Shown here: positions 1 through 9,095 of the stretch, piece after piece
Numbering within the stretch: the first letter of the stretch is position 1
Layout: the number at the start of each line of letters is the position of its first letter
Assembly: GCA_902810705.1 (NCBI GenBank)
Contig: CADDYU010000001.1
Span: forward strand, 22,541 to 86,540
Length of the DNA: 64,000 nt
Source of the DNA: Methylococcaceae bacterium
GTDB lineage: Bacteria; Pseudomonadota; Gammaproteobacteria; Methylococcales; Methylococcaceae
Reading direction: 5' to 3'
Made by a program: the position numbers and the translations under genes
Notes under the pieces: generated by a model
What the model saw: the letters and a program-made list of their open reading frames with translations, nothing else
Databases searched by the model: none
What the model was told of the DNA's origin: nothing

Positions 1-445
1 GAACGATCTCCTGTTCGAGGATTTGAGCCGGGCGGATTTTTTTATTTCCATGTTCTATGTGAAATATCATGGGGAAACCGGCGAGATGGTCTATGCCAAC
101 GCCGGGCACAATCGCCCATTGCTGCTGCGCCGAGATGAAAAGGAGTGCGTCGAGCTGGATGCCGAGGGACTCATTCTGGGGATTCGAAAAGGCGTGATTT
201 TCGAAGAGAAAAAACTCTCTCTGCGAAAAGGGGACATGCTGCTGCTTTATACGGATGGAGTGACCGAGGCTCGCAATAAACAGGGCGAGTTTTTCGGCGT
301 GCCTCGCCTGCGCGATCTGCTCATCGTCCATGCCCAGCTCCCGCCTCAAGAGCTCATCGAAATGGTCGTCGACGAACTCAGGAGCTTTTGCCAAAGCCGA
401 TCCTTCGAGGACGATATTTCCCTCGTGGTGCTGAAAGTGCTTTAG
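1..445 (+). CDS. SpoIIE/RsbU-type PP2C serine phosphatase, 3' part only
   Basis: The gene enters from the left edge; the open frame runs from base 2 and shows only the C-terminal 147 residues. The PP2C (SpoIIE) fold is visible as the ANAGHN motif, then GDMLLLYTDGVTEARN, then a terminal DDISLVV segment with the metal-binding aspartates. Proteins of this family dephosphorylate anti-sigma-factor antagonists or other signalling partners, usually under an N-terminal sensor or receiver domain that lies outside this window. A TTG at 23 could be mistaken for a start, but homology continues upstream of it. The input domain and partner cannot be judged. The next gene, pmoC, follows after 68 bases with its own strong ribosome site, so a functional link is not shown. 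Confidence 0.85.
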   Translation, partial: NDLLFEDLSRADFFISMFYVKYHGETGEMVYANAGHNRPLLLRRDEKECVELDAEGLILGIRKGVIFEEKKLSLRKGDMLLLYTDGVTEARNKQGEFFGVPRLRDLLIVHAQLPPQELIEMVVDELRSFCQSRSFEDDISLVVLKVL

Positions 446-513
446 AGATCGGGAGTGTTTTTCCAAGGCTCCAGTCCAATCGGAGTACTTTGGCCTTATC
501 GAGGAGGTGACCT

Positions 514-1383
514 GTGTCTGCGTCGACTCGAACCGCGCTAGCCGGTGAAATCACGAAACAGCAGCCATTGCTCAATCGGAGGCATCTGGTTCTTGTAATC
601 GTGGGCTATGCGGCTCTGTACCTATCGCTTCGCTGGTATGAGGGGAGATACGCCTGGTCGGCCGGGCTGGATGCCTTTGCGCCGGAATTCGAGACCTATT
701 GGATGAGCCTCCTTTACGCGGAAATCGTGCTGGAAGTCATCACGGGCGCTCTCTTGTGGGGATGGTTGTGGCGAACTCGAGATCTCAATTTAGAGAGGTA
801 TTGGGGACGCTTCATGGATACGGAGACGGTACTGACCCGAAAGAGGGGCGCCGCCTTGTGGGAATTGCTATGGAAAACCCGGGATCAGAGCGTCGTGGTG
901 TTGACCCCGCGCGAGGAGCTGCGCCGCAACATGACGCATCTGATCTGGCTGGCGGCCTATGCCTGGGCTTTCTATTGGGGAGTGAGTTTCTTCACCGAGC
1001 AGGATGCGACCTGGCATCAAACGGTCGTGCGCGATACCGACTTCACGCCCAGCCACATCATCGTGTTCTATCTATGCTATCCCGTTTACATCATTACGGG
1101 TTGGGGGGCTTTCCTGTATGCGAAGACGCGCCTGCCTTTTTTCGCCAAGGGTTTGTCCGTGCCCTATCTCTTGTCGGTGGTCGGCCCGTTCACGATTTTG
1201 CCGAATGTCAGCTATAACGAATGGGGCCACACGTTCTGGTTCATGGAAGAAATTTTCGTGGCGCCCCTGCACTATGGCTTCGTCGTCTTCGCGTGGTTTG
1301 CGTTGTCCATCGGAGGCGTGCTGCTGCAGGCGTTTGCCAGCATTTTATATTTGATCAAGAAAGAGCTCTGCGCCGAGTCGTAG
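514..1383 (+). CDS. pmoC: Particulate methane monooxygenase subunit C, solitary copy with an internal insertion
   Basis: PmoC is a membrane subunit of the copper enzyme that oxidises methane to methanol in the inner or intracytoplasmic membranes. The 289-residue product keeps the metal ligands known from Methylococcus PmoC: D164, H168 and H181 (EQDATWH ... FTPSH) and N235, H239 and H253 (NEWGH ... APLHYGF). GTG at 514 is chosen because a strong GAGGAGGTGA site precedes it. Two things are odd. About 34 extra residues lie between LWGWLWRTRD (81-90) and LTPREELRR (from 130), and they end in a second LWELLWKTRD (115-124), so the cytoplasmic loop looks duplicated. The C-terminal tail is also shorter than usual. 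No pmoA or pmoB is adjacent, so this is an orphan copy, comparable in kind to the extra pmoC of Methylococcus capsulatus. Homology to the AmoC/PmoC family is certain; activity is not. Confidence 0.95.
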   Translation: MSASTRTALAGEITKQQPLLNRRHLVLVIVGYAALYLSLRWYEGRYAWSAGLDAFAPEFETYWMSLLYAEIVLEVITGALLWGWLWRTRDLNLERYWGRFMDTETVLTRKRGAALWELLWKTRDQSVVVLTPREELRRNMTHLIWLAAYAWAFYWGVSFFTEQDATWHQTVVRDTDFTPSHIIVFYLCYPVYIITGWGAFLYAKTRLPFFAKGLSVPYLLSVVGPFTILPNVSYNEWGHTFWFMEEIFVAPLHYGFVVFAWFALSIGGVLLQAFASILYLIKKELCAES

Positions 1384-1486
1384 GATTGCCTTCCATCATC
1401 CCATCACGCCGCATGGGCTGGCGATGACGGCGCTCGCGTATAATGAGCCCCGCTATCTGCAAGTCCTGGTTGCCTGACGAGAGATT

Positions 1487-3676
1487 ATGCCCGCGCCTTC
1501 TTTCCCCTGGCCCCCTGTTCGGGCATCGCTCCCGTGGCTAGGTTTTTGTTTCTGGCTCTTTCTGCTCGCCGCGTGCGGCGATCCGCCGAACAATCCCTAT
1601 CCGGCGGAAGATAACGGCAAGAACATTCTTTATACCTCATTCGAGGAGCGGCCCAAGCACCTGGATCCGGCGCGGGCTTACAGCGCCAACGAATACGAAA
1701 TCATCGCCCAAATCTATGAGCCCCCGCTGCAATACGCTTACCTGAAGCGGCCCTACCAATTGGAGCCCTTGGCGGCGGCGGAACTGCCGGCGGTGAGCTA
1801 TCTGGACAGGAACGGCCAGCCGTTGCCGGCCAACGCGCCGGAGGAACACATCGGCTATAGCGTGTACGACATCCATCTTCGATCCGACGTGCGGTTTCAG
1901 CCTCATCCCGCCTTCGCGAAGGACGAGGCGGGACATTACCGCTATCATGCGCTGAGCCCGGAGCAACTGGCCCAGGTCCAAACGCTCGCCGATTTGCCCG
2001 AAACCGGCAGCCGCGCTCTGACCGCCGAGGATTATCTTTATCAGATCAAGCGCCTGGCGCATCCCCAAATTCATTCGCCCATCGCCGAGATGATGGCGGG
2101 CTACATCGTGGGGCTCAAGGACTTGAGCGAGCGCCTGGCTAAGGACTTCGGCAGCCGAGCGGACAAAAGCGTCTGGTTCGATCTCCGCCCCTATGCGCTG
2201 GAAGGTGTCGAAATCGTCGATCCGCACCGCCTCAAAATCCGCCTGCACGGCAAGTATCCGCAATTCCGCTTCTGGCTCGCGATGCCGTTTTTCGCTCCCC
2301 TGCCCTGGGAGGCGGACGCCTTCTACGCCCAGCCGGGCTTGGCCACGAAGAACATCACCCTGGACTGGTACCCGGTCGGCACCGGCGCCTACATGATGAC
2401 GGAGAACAATCCCAACCGGCGCATGATGCTGGTGAAGAATCCCCACTACCACGAGGAACGTTACCCCGCCGAGGGCGAGCCGGAGGATGCCGCGCGAGGG
2501 TATCTGCGGGACGCCGGGCGGAAACTGCCCTTCATCGACCGGGTGGTGTTCGTGCTGGAAAAGGAAACCATCCCCTACTGGAACAAGTTTCTGCAGGGCT
2601 ATTACGACGCCTCGAGCCTCGCTTCGGACAACTTCGACCAGGCCATTCAGTTCAGCGGGCAGGGCAACGCCGAGCTGACGCCCGACATGAAGTCCAGGGA
2701 CATCCGCCTGCAAACCGCGGTGGCGACCACCTCCATGTACATGGGCTTCAATATGCTCGACCCGGTGGTGGGCGGCCTGGGCGAGGCCAGGGCCAAGCTG
2801 CGCCGGGCCATCAGCATCGCGGTCGACGAGGAAGAGTTCATCGCCATCTTCATGAACGGGCGCGGCATCCCGGCCCAGGGCGTGCTGCCGCCGGGGCTGT
2901 TCGGCTTTGTGAAGGGCAAGGACGGCATCAATCCTTACATCTACGATTGGGCGGGCGGGGAGCCTCGACGGAAGAGTATCGCTGAGGCGAAGCAGCTATT
3001 AGCCGAGGCCGGCTATCCTAGCGGCATGGATGCCAGAACCGGCAAACCCTTGGTCTTGTACCTGGACACCGTGGCCTCCGGACCCGACGACAAGTCGGTG
3101 CTGAACTGGTACCGCAAGCAGTTCGGGAAATTGGGCATCCAGCTGGTGCTCAGGACCACCGATTACAACCAGTTCCAGCAAAAGATGCTGAACGGCAACG
3201 CTCAGATCTTCCGCTGGGGCTGGAATGCCGATTATCCCGACCCCGAGAACTTCTTCTTTCTGCTTTACGGGCAGAACGCCAAGGTGGGGAAGGGCGGCGA
3301 GAACGCGGCCAACTACCAGAACCCCGAGTTCGACCGGCTGTTCGAGCGCATGCGCAACCTGGAGGATGGCCCCGAGCGCTTTCGGCTGATCCAGGAAATG
3401 CAGGCCGTCTTGCGCCGGGACGCGCCCTGGGTGTTCGGCCTCCATCCCAAGACTTTCAGTCTGAGCCATGCCTGGTACCAGAACCGCAAGCCCAATCTGA
3501 TGGCGAACAACGGGCTCAAGTATCTTCGCATCGACGGGAAGGAGCGGGAGGAAAAGCGGGCCGAGTGGAACCGGCCGGTGTATTGGCCCTTGCCGTTCCT
3601 GGCGCTGTTGGCGGTCGGCGCCGTGACGCCCGCTTGGCGGGTTTATCGGCGCAGGATGAGGAGCACCGCTTTATGA
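1487..3676 (+). CDS. Family 5 extracellular solute-binding lipoprotein of a peptide-type ABC importer
   Basis: This is the periplasmic receptor of the importer encoded by the following genes. A signal peptide ends in the lipobox LLAAC with C30 as the lipid-modified residue. The body (residues about 50-690) is an SBP_bac_5 (OppA/YejA/DppA) domain. At 729 residues it is longer than most OppA proteins (about 540) and YejA (about 600), with inserts in the N-terminal half. An unusual hydrophobic segment near residues 695-712 is followed by a basic tail, so the C-terminus may also be membrane-anchored. The stop codon overlaps the ATG of the first permease by four bases, showing tight coupling. Family members bind oligopeptides, and YejA-type systems take up microcin C-like compounds; the actual ligand is unknown. 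Confidence 0.88.
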   Translation: MPAPSFPWPPVRASLPWLGFCFWLFLLAACGDPPNNPYPAEDNGKNILYTSFEERPKHLDPARAYSANEYEIIAQIYEPPLQYAYLKRPYQLEPLAAAELPAVSYLDRNGQPLPANAPEEHIGYSVYDIHLRSDVRFQPHPAFAKDEAGHYRYHALSPEQLAQVQTLADLPETGSRALTAEDYLYQIKRLAHPQIHSPIAEMMAGYIVGLKDLSERLAKDFGSRADKSVWFDLRPYALEGVEIVDPHRLKIRLHGKYPQFRFWLAMPFFAPLPWEADAFYAQPGLATKNITLDWYPVGTGAYMMTENNPNRRMMLVKNPHYHEERYPAEGEPEDAARGYLRDAGRKLPFIDRVVFVLEKETIPYWNKFLQGYYDASSLASDNFDQAIQFSGQGNAELTPDMKSRDIRLQTAVATTSMYMGFNMLDPVVGGLGEARAKLRRAISIAVDEEEFIAIFMNGRGIPAQGVLPPGLFGFVKGKDGINPYIYDWAGGEPRRKSIAEAKQLLAEAGYPSGMDARTGKPLVLYLDTVASGPDDKSVLNWYRKQFGKLGIQLVLRTTDYNQFQQKMLNGNAQIFRWGWNADYPDPENFFFLLYGQNAKVGKGGENAANYQNPEFDRLFERMRNLEDGPERFRLIQEMQAVLRRDAPWVFGLHPKTFSLSHAWYQNRKPNLMANNGLKYLRIDGKEREEKRAEWNRPVYWPLPFLALLAVGAVTPAWRVYRRRMRSTAL

Positions 3677-4650
3677 TCGGATACCTCCTCCGCCGCCTCC
3701 TCTATGCTTTCCCCCTGCTGCTCGGGATCAATGTTCTGACCTTCATCCTGTTCTTCGTCGTCAACACGCCCGATGACATGGCGCGCATGCATCTTGGGCA
3801 GAAGCACGTGACGCCCGAATCGGTGGAGAAGTGGAAGCGCGAGCGCGGCTACGACCTGCCGCTGTTCTGGAACGCCAAGGCCGGAGGCACGGAGAAGGTG
3901 ACCGGGACTATCTTCTACCAGAAGTCCCTGGGGCTGTTCCTGTTCCGGTTCGGGCGCTCCGACGACGGCCGCGACATCGGCGCCGACATCGGCCAGCGCA
4001 TGTGGCCCTCGCTCGCCATTGCCGTGCCCTCGCTGCTCGTGGGGCTCCTGGTGGACATCAGCGTGGCGTTGCTCCTGGTGTTCTTCCGGCTCACCTATCT
4101 GGAGTTCTGGGGCGTGGCCCTGTGCGTCGCGGCCATGTCGGTCTCGACCCTGTTCTATATCATCGGCGGGCAGTATCTGGTGGGAAAACTCCTGCAGCTC
4201 ACTCCCATTTCCGGCTACGACACCGGGCTCAACGCCTGGCGTTTCGTGGCCCTGCCGGTTCTGATCGGGATCGTGGCCGGGGTGGGTTCCGGAGCGCGCT
4301 GGTATAGGACTCTGTTCCTCGAGGAAGTGGAAAAGGATTATGTCCGCACCGCGCGGGCCAAGGGTCTGCCCGAGCCGCGGGTGTTGTTCGCCCACGTGCT
4401 CAGGAACGCCCTGATCCCCATCCTGACCGGCGTGGTGGTGGTCCTGCCGCTGCTCTTCACCGGCAGTCTCATCACCGAATCCTTCTTCGCCATCCCAGGG
4501 CTAGGCAGCTACACCATCGACGCCATCAACCAGCAGGATTTCGCGATCGTGAGGTCCATGGTGTTCCTGGGGTCAGTGCTGTACATCCTGGGGCTGTTGC
4601 TGACCGACATTTCCTATACTCTGGTCGATCCCAGGGTGCGGTTGGGGTGA
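3673..4650 (+). CDS. yejB: ABC transporter permease, YejB/OppB type
   Basis: Inner-membrane permease of the peptide-type importer, 325 residues with about six transmembrane segments. The N-terminus (IGYLLRRLLYAFPLLLGI) is typical of the OppB/DppB/YejB group. The EAA loop that contacts the ATPase is seen as DYVRTARAKGLPEPRVL. An ATG at 3673 overlaps the stop of the binding-protein gene (ATGA), so it is preferred to a more upstream in-frame start at 3565. Unlike the usual arrangement, the second permease does not follow directly; a hicBA pair lies between. The YejB rather than OppB label rests on the long insert after the first membrane segment (LGQKHVTPE through the FGRSDDG region) and is less certain than the family. 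Confidence 0.88.
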   Translation: MIGYLLRRLLYAFPLLLGINVLTFILFFVVNTPDDMARMHLGQKHVTPESVEKWKRERGYDLPLFWNAKAGGTEKVTGTIFYQKSLGLFLFRFGRSDDGRDIGADIGQRMWPSLAIAVPSLLVGLLVDISVALLLVFFRLTYLEFWGVALCVAAMSVSTLFYIIGGQYLVGKLLQLTPISGYDTGLNAWRFVALPVLIGIVAGVGSGARWYRTLFLEEVEKDYVRTARAKGLPEPRVLFAHVLRNALIPILTGVVVVLPLLFTGSLITESFFAIPGLGSYTIDAINQQDFAIVRSMVFLGSVLYILGLLLTDISYTLVDPRVRLG

Positions 4651-4692
4651 TGGAATCCGCCGTATCCGCCACGAATCCATGAGGACCATACG

Positions 4693-4878
4693 ATGAGAGA
4701 ATATACGGCCATTACCCAGCAAGTCGGCGATTGGTGGGCGGGCTGGATCGAGGAAATTCCCGGCGTGAATTGCCAGGAACAAACCCACGAGGAACTGTTG
4801 GAGAGTCTTCGGATTATCCTGACGGAGGCTTTGGAATTTAATCGGGAAGAAGCCCTGAATGCGGCCGGCGATCACTAG
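4693..4878 (+). CDS. hicB: HicB-family antitoxin, short form
   Basis: A 61-residue protein with the HicB fold signature: an N-terminal strand (EYTAITQQVGDWWAGWIEEIPG) followed by the NCQEQTHEELLESLRIILTEAL helix. HicB proteins bind and neutralise the HicA mRNA interferase. This copy ends soon after the core domain and has no ribbon-helix-helix or HTH extension, so transcriptional autoregulation by HicB alone is doubtful. It lies 42 bases after the first permease gene and 20 bases before hicA, in the same direction as the transporter operon. The antitoxin-first order is common for this family. Confidence 0.82.
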   Translation: MREYTAITQQVGDWWAGWIEEIPGVNCQEQTHEELLESLRIILTEALEFNREEALNAAGDH

Positions 4879-4898
4879 CGCGAAGAAAAGATCGCGGT

Positions 4899-5087
4899 AT
4901 GAAGCGGAGTGAGTCGTTGCGTTACCTGCGGGGGCAGGGTTGTGAGCTTCTTCGTGAAGCTGGACGGCATTCCTGGTGGCACGATCCCTTGCAAAACAGG
5001 CGCTCGGCTGTTCCGCGCCATACCGAAATCCAGGACGTTCTCGCCCTCAGGATAGGTCGGGATTTGGACCCGCCTCCCCTGAAATAA
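4899..5087 (+). CDS. hicA: HicA-family mRNA interferase toxin
   Basis: A 62-residue HicA toxin with a double-stranded-RNA-binding-like fold that cleaves mRNA when free of HicB. The family pattern is visible: a first helix (KRSESLRYLRGQGCELLRE), the catalytic histidine H24 in GRHSWWH, and the conserved RRSAVPRHTEI strand followed by a short C-terminal helix. No frameshift or missing key residue is seen, so it is probably intact. It ends 13 bases before the second permease gene, so the toxin-antitoxin unit sits within the transporter operon and may be co-transcribed with it. Confidence 0.82.
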   Translation: MKRSESLRYLRGQGCELLREAGRHSWWHDPLQNRRSAVPRHTEIQDVLALRIGRDLDPPPLK

Positions 5088-5100
5088 CCGAAGTCGAGTC

Positions 5101-6498
5101 ATGCCGACCTTCTTCTCCACCGACATCCTCTTCTTCCTGCTCCTCCTTGGCCTCGCCGGGCTCATCTTCCATATGAGCCGGCGGGAGCATTTGCGGCGGC
5201 CCTGGCGCAAGGTGGCGCGGAGCCCAAGCGCCATGGTCTCGCTGGTGATCCTGCTTGTCTTCTTGGGTATCGCGGTTTTGGATTCGATCCGCTTCCATCC
5301 GGCGGAAAACGGCGGTGGGAACGGCGGGGCGCGGTACCGGAGCGAGCCGGTGACTTTGCTCGACGCCTGGCTCGGCCCCATCCGGGCGCGGGTGGAAAAG
5401 ACCTATTCGGCGCCGTTGTCCGCCTACTCCTACGCCAAGGAAATGATCCGCCAGCCGGACGGCGGCGAGGTCTGGGACTATCCTCGGCTGAAATACGGCG
5501 GTGCTCACCTGGCCGATCCGGCGCGCGAGAGGCCCGGCGATGTCGTGCGGATCGGCGCCCAGGGCCTGGGCGAGGGATTATTGGCATGGCTGGTGCCGGT
5601 AACGGCGTGGCTGGCCTGGCTGGGTTGGCAGGAGCGGTCCGGCTTCGCGGCGCGCTTCGGGAGCATCGTCCGCGGCGAAAGCGACGTGCCCTGGCGGACC
5701 ATCGGGCTCACCCTGCTCATCATCTGCCTGGCCGGCGGGATGGTGGGCGAACTGGGACCGAAATACCACGTGCTGGGCACCGACAAGGTCGGCGAGGACG
5801 TGTTCTATCAAAGCCTCAAGAGCGTCCGCACCGGCCTTCTCATCGGCACCCTGACCACCTTCGCGACCCTGCCTTTGGCCTTGGTGTTCGGCATCCTGGC
5901 CGGTTACTTCCGCGGCTGGGTGGACGATGGCATCCAGTATCTCTACACCACACTGAACTCCGTCCCCGGCGTGCTCCTCATCGCCGCGGCCATGCTGGTG
6001 ATGCAATCGTACATGGCCCGGCACGAGAACGAATTCGCGAGCCTTGCCCTTCGGGCCGATTTTCGCCTCTTGGCCCTGTGCCTGATCCTGGGATTGACCT
6101 CCTGGACCGGGCTCTGCCGGCTATTGCGAGCCGAAACCTTGAAACTGCGCGAGCTGGAATACGTGCAGGCGGCGAAGGCCTTGGGGGTGCGGGAAGGCAT
6201 GATTCTGCTGCGGCATATTCTTCCCAATCTATTCCACCTGGTGCTGATCTCGGTGGCCTTGGATTTCAGCTCCCTGGTGCTGGCCGAGGCGGTGCTGTCC
6301 TACATCAACATCGGCGTGGACCCGACCATGGAATCCTGGGGCAACATGATCAACAGCGCGCGCCTCGAAATGGCCCGCGACCCGGTGGTATGGTGGTCCC
6401 TGGCGGCGGCCTTCCTGTTCATGTTCGCGCTAGTCTTGCCGGCGAATCTGTTCGCCGACGCGGTCAGGGATGCCTTCGATCCGAGAAGGGGGGAATGA
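5101..6498 (+). CDS. yejE: ABC transporter permease, YejE/OppC type, enlarged N-terminus
   Basis: Second inner-membrane permease of the importer. The C-terminal half is the standard transport domain, with the EAA loop EYVQAAKALGVREGM and the terminal ANLFADAVRDAFDPR segment typical of OppC/YejE. At 465 residues it is over 100 residues longer than Escherichia coli YejE. The extra part holds two N-terminal hydrophobic segments (about residues 8-25 and 43-62), a hydrophilic stretch of about 90 residues and a further hydrophobic segment (about 160-178). The ATPase gene downstream overlaps or directly abuts it. The two permeases probably pair, despite the hicBA pair between their genes. Confidence 0.87.
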   Translation: MPTFFSTDILFFLLLLGLAGLIFHMSRREHLRRPWRKVARSPSAMVSLVILLVFLGIAVLDSIRFHPAENGGGNGGARYRSEPVTLLDAWLGPIRARVEKTYSAPLSAYSYAKEMIRQPDGGEVWDYPRLKYGGAHLADPARERPGDVVRIGAQGLGEGLLAWLVPVTAWLAWLGWQERSGFAARFGSIVRGESDVPWRTIGLTLLIICLAGGMVGELGPKYHVLGTDKVGEDVFYQSLKSVRTGLLIGTLTTFATLPLALVFGILAGYFRGWVDDGIQYLYTTLNSVPGVLLIAAAMLVMQSYMARHENEFASLALRADFRLLALCLILGLTSWTGLCRLLRAETLKLRELEYVQAAKALGVREGMILLRHILPNLFHLVLISVALDFSSLVLAEAVLSYINIGVDPTMESWGNMINSARLEMARDPVVWWSLAAAFLFMFALVLPANLFADAVRDAFDPRRGE

Positions 6499-6499
6499 G

Positions 6500-8362
6500 G
6501 TGATAGTCCCCGAGCCCTCTCGGACGAAGACGGAACCGGCCCGTGCGCTCCTCGCCGTCGCCGATCTCCGCGTCGCTTTCAGACAGGACGCCAACTGGGT
6601 GCCGGCGGTGGACGGCGTTTCCTTCCACATCGGAAAAGGCGAGAGCTTCGCCCTGGTGGGCGAATCGGGCTCGGGGAAGTCGGTGACCGCCCTGTCGGTC
6701 CTGCGCCTTCTGCCGCAGTCCGGCCGTATCCTGGGCGGCAGGGCCATGCTTGGCGATCGGGACTTGTTCGCGCTGCCGGAATTCGCCATGAGCGGCATCC
6801 GGGGCAAGCGTATCGGCATCATCTTCCAGGATCCCATGAGTTCGCTCAACCCGGTTCTGACCGTGGGCCGCCAGATCGGCGAGGCGCTGAGCTTGCAGCG
6901 CGGGCTGAAGGGCAGGGCGCTGAAAGCCCGAGCCTTGGAGCTCCTGGATCACGTCGGCCTGCCCGATCCGGCCCGGCATTTCAACGAGTATCCGCACCAG
7001 CTGTCGGGCGGCATGCGGCAGCGGGCGATGATCGCCATCGCCTTGGCGGGCGAACCGGACCTGCTCATCGCCGATGAGCCCACCACCGCGCTCGACGTGA
7101 CCTTGCAGGCGCAAATCCTGGATCTTCTCAAGCGCTTGCAGCGGGACACCGGCATGGCCCTCTGGCTCATCACTCACGATTTCGGAGTGGTCGCGGAATT
7201 GTGCACCCGGGTCGCGGTGATGCGAGCCGGGAAAATCATCGAGCAGAACGGGCGGGGGTTTTTCGAGGGGCCGGAGCATCCGTATAGCCGGGAGTTGCTG
7301 GCGGCGATGCCGCGCCTGGATGCTCGGCTGAGGGACAGCGAAGTTGATTTCGACGATAAGGCCGTGGATGCAAGAAACCCCTTCTTGCGAGCGAGCGGAG
7401 GCGGAACCGTCGACCTTACGGAAGGCGGGGAGAGGTTGGCTTCCGCGATGAGCCGCGATGGGATCAAGAAATCCCCTTTGGATCTTCCTCGCCTCGCTCC
7501 ATCTTCGGTAGGGTCGAGGATGGAGCGTCCGGAGCGGGAGGGAATCAAAGCTCCGCTCCTTGAGGTGCGGGATTTCAAGGTTCATTACCCCATCAAGAAA
7601 GGGATTTTCCAGCGCACCGTGGACACCGTCCGGGCGGTGGACGGGGTCTCCTTCAGCCTGGAGCGGGGCGAGACCCTGGCCTTGGTGGGTGAATCGGGCT
7701 GCGGCAAGACCACCCTGGGCAAGGGCCTTCTCAACCTCATCAAACCTTCCGGCGGACGGGTCCGATTCGACGGCGAGGATATCGCCGGCCTCAAGGGCGA
7801 GGCGCGGCGGAAACGCTGCGCCGAGATGCAGATCATCTTCCAGGACCCGTACTCGTCCATGAATCCTCGCATGATCGTGGGCGATATCGTGGAGGAGGGT
7901 TTGCGCGCCCAGCATCCTGGCATCGCGGCGGAGGAGCGGCGCGAGCGGGTGGAGGATTTGCTGCGTGCGGTGGGCTTGCCTCCGGAAGCGCGCCTTCGCT
8001 ATCCGCATGAGTTCTCCGGCGGGCAAAGGCAGCGCATCTGCATCGCCCGGGCCTTGGCGGTCGAGCCCAAGCTCATCGTGTGCGACGAGCCCACCAGCGC
8101 CCTGGATGTCTCCGTGCAGGCGCAAATTCTCCGGCTGTTGCGGGAGCTGAGGGAACGGCGGGGCCTCAGCTATCTTTTCATCACCCACGATTTGGCCGTG
8201 GTGGCCGCCCTGGCCGATCGCGTGGCGGTGATGCGGCGGGGCAGGATCGTCGAGATGGGCGAGACCCGCCAGGTACTTTTCGAGCCGACCCATGCCTACA
8301 CCCGAGGCCTCCTCGCGGCGGTTCCCAAGCTGCGACGGACGGGGCCGTCGGGCGCGCCCTGA
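6500..8362 (+). CDS. yejF: Dual-domain ABC transporter ATPase, YejF type
   Basis: Energy-coupling subunit with two complete ATPase domains in one chain, as in YejF and GsiA. Domain 1 has Walker A GESGSGKS, signature LSGGMRQR and Walker B LLIADEP. Domain 2 has Walker [10 protein letters not shown], signature FSGGQRQR and Walker B LIVCDEP. They are joined by a linker of about 90 residues that includes a variable low-conservation stretch. GTG at 6500 is preferred because a G-rich Shine-Dalgarno (AAGGGGGG) precedes it and it just clears the upstream stop. An in-frame ATG at 6470 would overlap yejE by 29 bases and add ten residues. It is the last gene of the importer operon; the next gene is convergent. 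Confidence 0.9.
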   Translation: MIVPEPSRTKTEPARALLAVADLRVAFRQDANWVPAVDGVSFHIGKGESFALVGESGSGKSVTALSVLRLLPQSGRILGGRAMLGDRDLFALPEFAMSGIRGKRIGIIFQDPMSSLNPVLTVGRQIGEALSLQRGLKGRALKARALELLDHVGLPDPARHFNEYPHQLSGGMRQRAMIAIALAGEPDLLIADEPTTALDVTLQAQILDLLKRLQRDTGMALWLITHDFGVVAELCTRVAVMRAGKIIEQNGRGFFEGPEHPYSRELLAAMPRLDARLRDSEVDFDDKAVDARNPFLRASGGGTVDLTEGGERLASAMSRDGIKKSPLDLPRLAPSSVGSRMERPEREGIKAPLLEVRDFKVHYPIKKGIFQRTVDTVRAVDGVSFSLERGETLALVGESGCGKTTLGKGLLNLIKPSGGRVRFDGEDIAGLKGEARRKRCAEMQIIFQDPYSSMNPRMIVGDIVEEGLRAQHPGIAAEERRERVEDLLRAVGLPPEARLRYPHEFSGGQRQRICIARALAVEPKLIVCDEPTSALDVSVQAQILRLLRELRERRGLSYLFITHDLAVVAALADRVAVMRRGRIVEMGETRQVLFEPTHAYTRGLLAAVPKLRRTGPSGAP

Positions 8363-8408
8363 ATTACGTCCTGGCTTGTAATCCTGAAGATCCGAAGCCC
8401 TGCGCGTG

Positions 8409-9095
8409 TTACTGGGTCGGATTGGCCTGATCTTGCAACACGTCGTTGATGGCTTCGCGCGTTTCCTCCGGAATGGTCTGTGAAGCGGCCCTCGACTGAA
8501 GCTCCGTGAGAAGTTTCGTGTAGCGCTTCGAGCCTTCCTCGCTGCCGAGGAGAAAATCCTCCAAAGTCGACAACGCGCTCAAGCGTACCTCCTCGTTTTG
8601 ATCCTCCAGAGAATTCAGCAAGACGCCGAGCGTGGTATCGGAGGGTCTTTCGACATAACCCAGGTTTTGCGCGGCGGTGCTGCGAACCTCGGGGTCGGAA
8701 TCGCTACTGAGAAGCTGCGTCAGGGCCGTCTCCGCTTCCTTGGTGGGGTAAGCGCCCAGTTGCTCGGCTCCCTCGATGCGTTGGGCCGGATCATTGCTGC
8801 TGATCTGAGCCAGGGCGGCATCGACCTGCTCCTTTTCGCTCTGCGCGTCGCTTTCTTCCACCCCCGGATCAGGAAACACGGGAATGGTCTCGGCGGCCGG
8901 CGGCGCGACCGTAGGCGGCGGAGCCGGTTTGGGACCGCCGGATTCTGACGGCCTGGAATCCAGCCCATTCGAGGGGCTCTCGACGGCCGAAACCTCGGGT
9001 TTGGGAGAGTCCTGATTTCCACCCATGAAAGAGAAGAGCATGCTCGCGCCGGCTACGAGCAAGAGAGCAAGGACAAGAATTCGTTTGATCGACAT
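8409..9095 (-). CDS. Secreted or membrane-anchored HEAT-repeat protein (copy A)
   Basis: A 228-residue protein with an N-terminal hydrophobic segment (residues about 5-25, signal peptide or anchor), a proline-rich low-complexity linker (about 30-75) and a HEAT-repeat region (about 85-225). Repeat units are recognised by recurring patterns such as DPEVRSTAAQNLGYV and NEEVRLSALSTLEDFL. HEAT repeats form helical scaffolds for protein binding; no catalytic motif is seen. It is clearly paralogous to the protein encoded at 10213-10854, sharing the same repeat layout and the ending pattern T-R-E-A-I. The partner and role are unknown. Confidence 0.75.
   Translation of the reverse strand: MSIKRILVLALLLVAGASMLFSFMGGNQDSPKPEVSAVESPSNGLDSRPSESGGPKPAPPPTVAPPAAETIPVFPDPGVEESDAQSEKEQVDAALAQISSNDPAQRIEGAEQLGAYPTKEAETALTQLLSSDSDPEVRSTAAQNLGYVERPSDTTLGVLLNSLEDQNEEVRLSALSTLEDFLLGSEEGSKRYTKLLTELQSRAASQTIPEETREAINDVLQDQANPTQ

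Noticed and set aside
1637..2713. 358-residue minus-strand frame inside the binding-protein gene
   Set aside because: Antisense shadow of the solute-binding protein; composition typical of reverse-frame translation.
6464..8293. 609-residue open frame on the minus strand opposite the ABC ATPase
   Set aside because: It is the antisense of a well-supported dual ATPase, shows no domain, and its apparent internal repeats only mirror the two ATPase halves.
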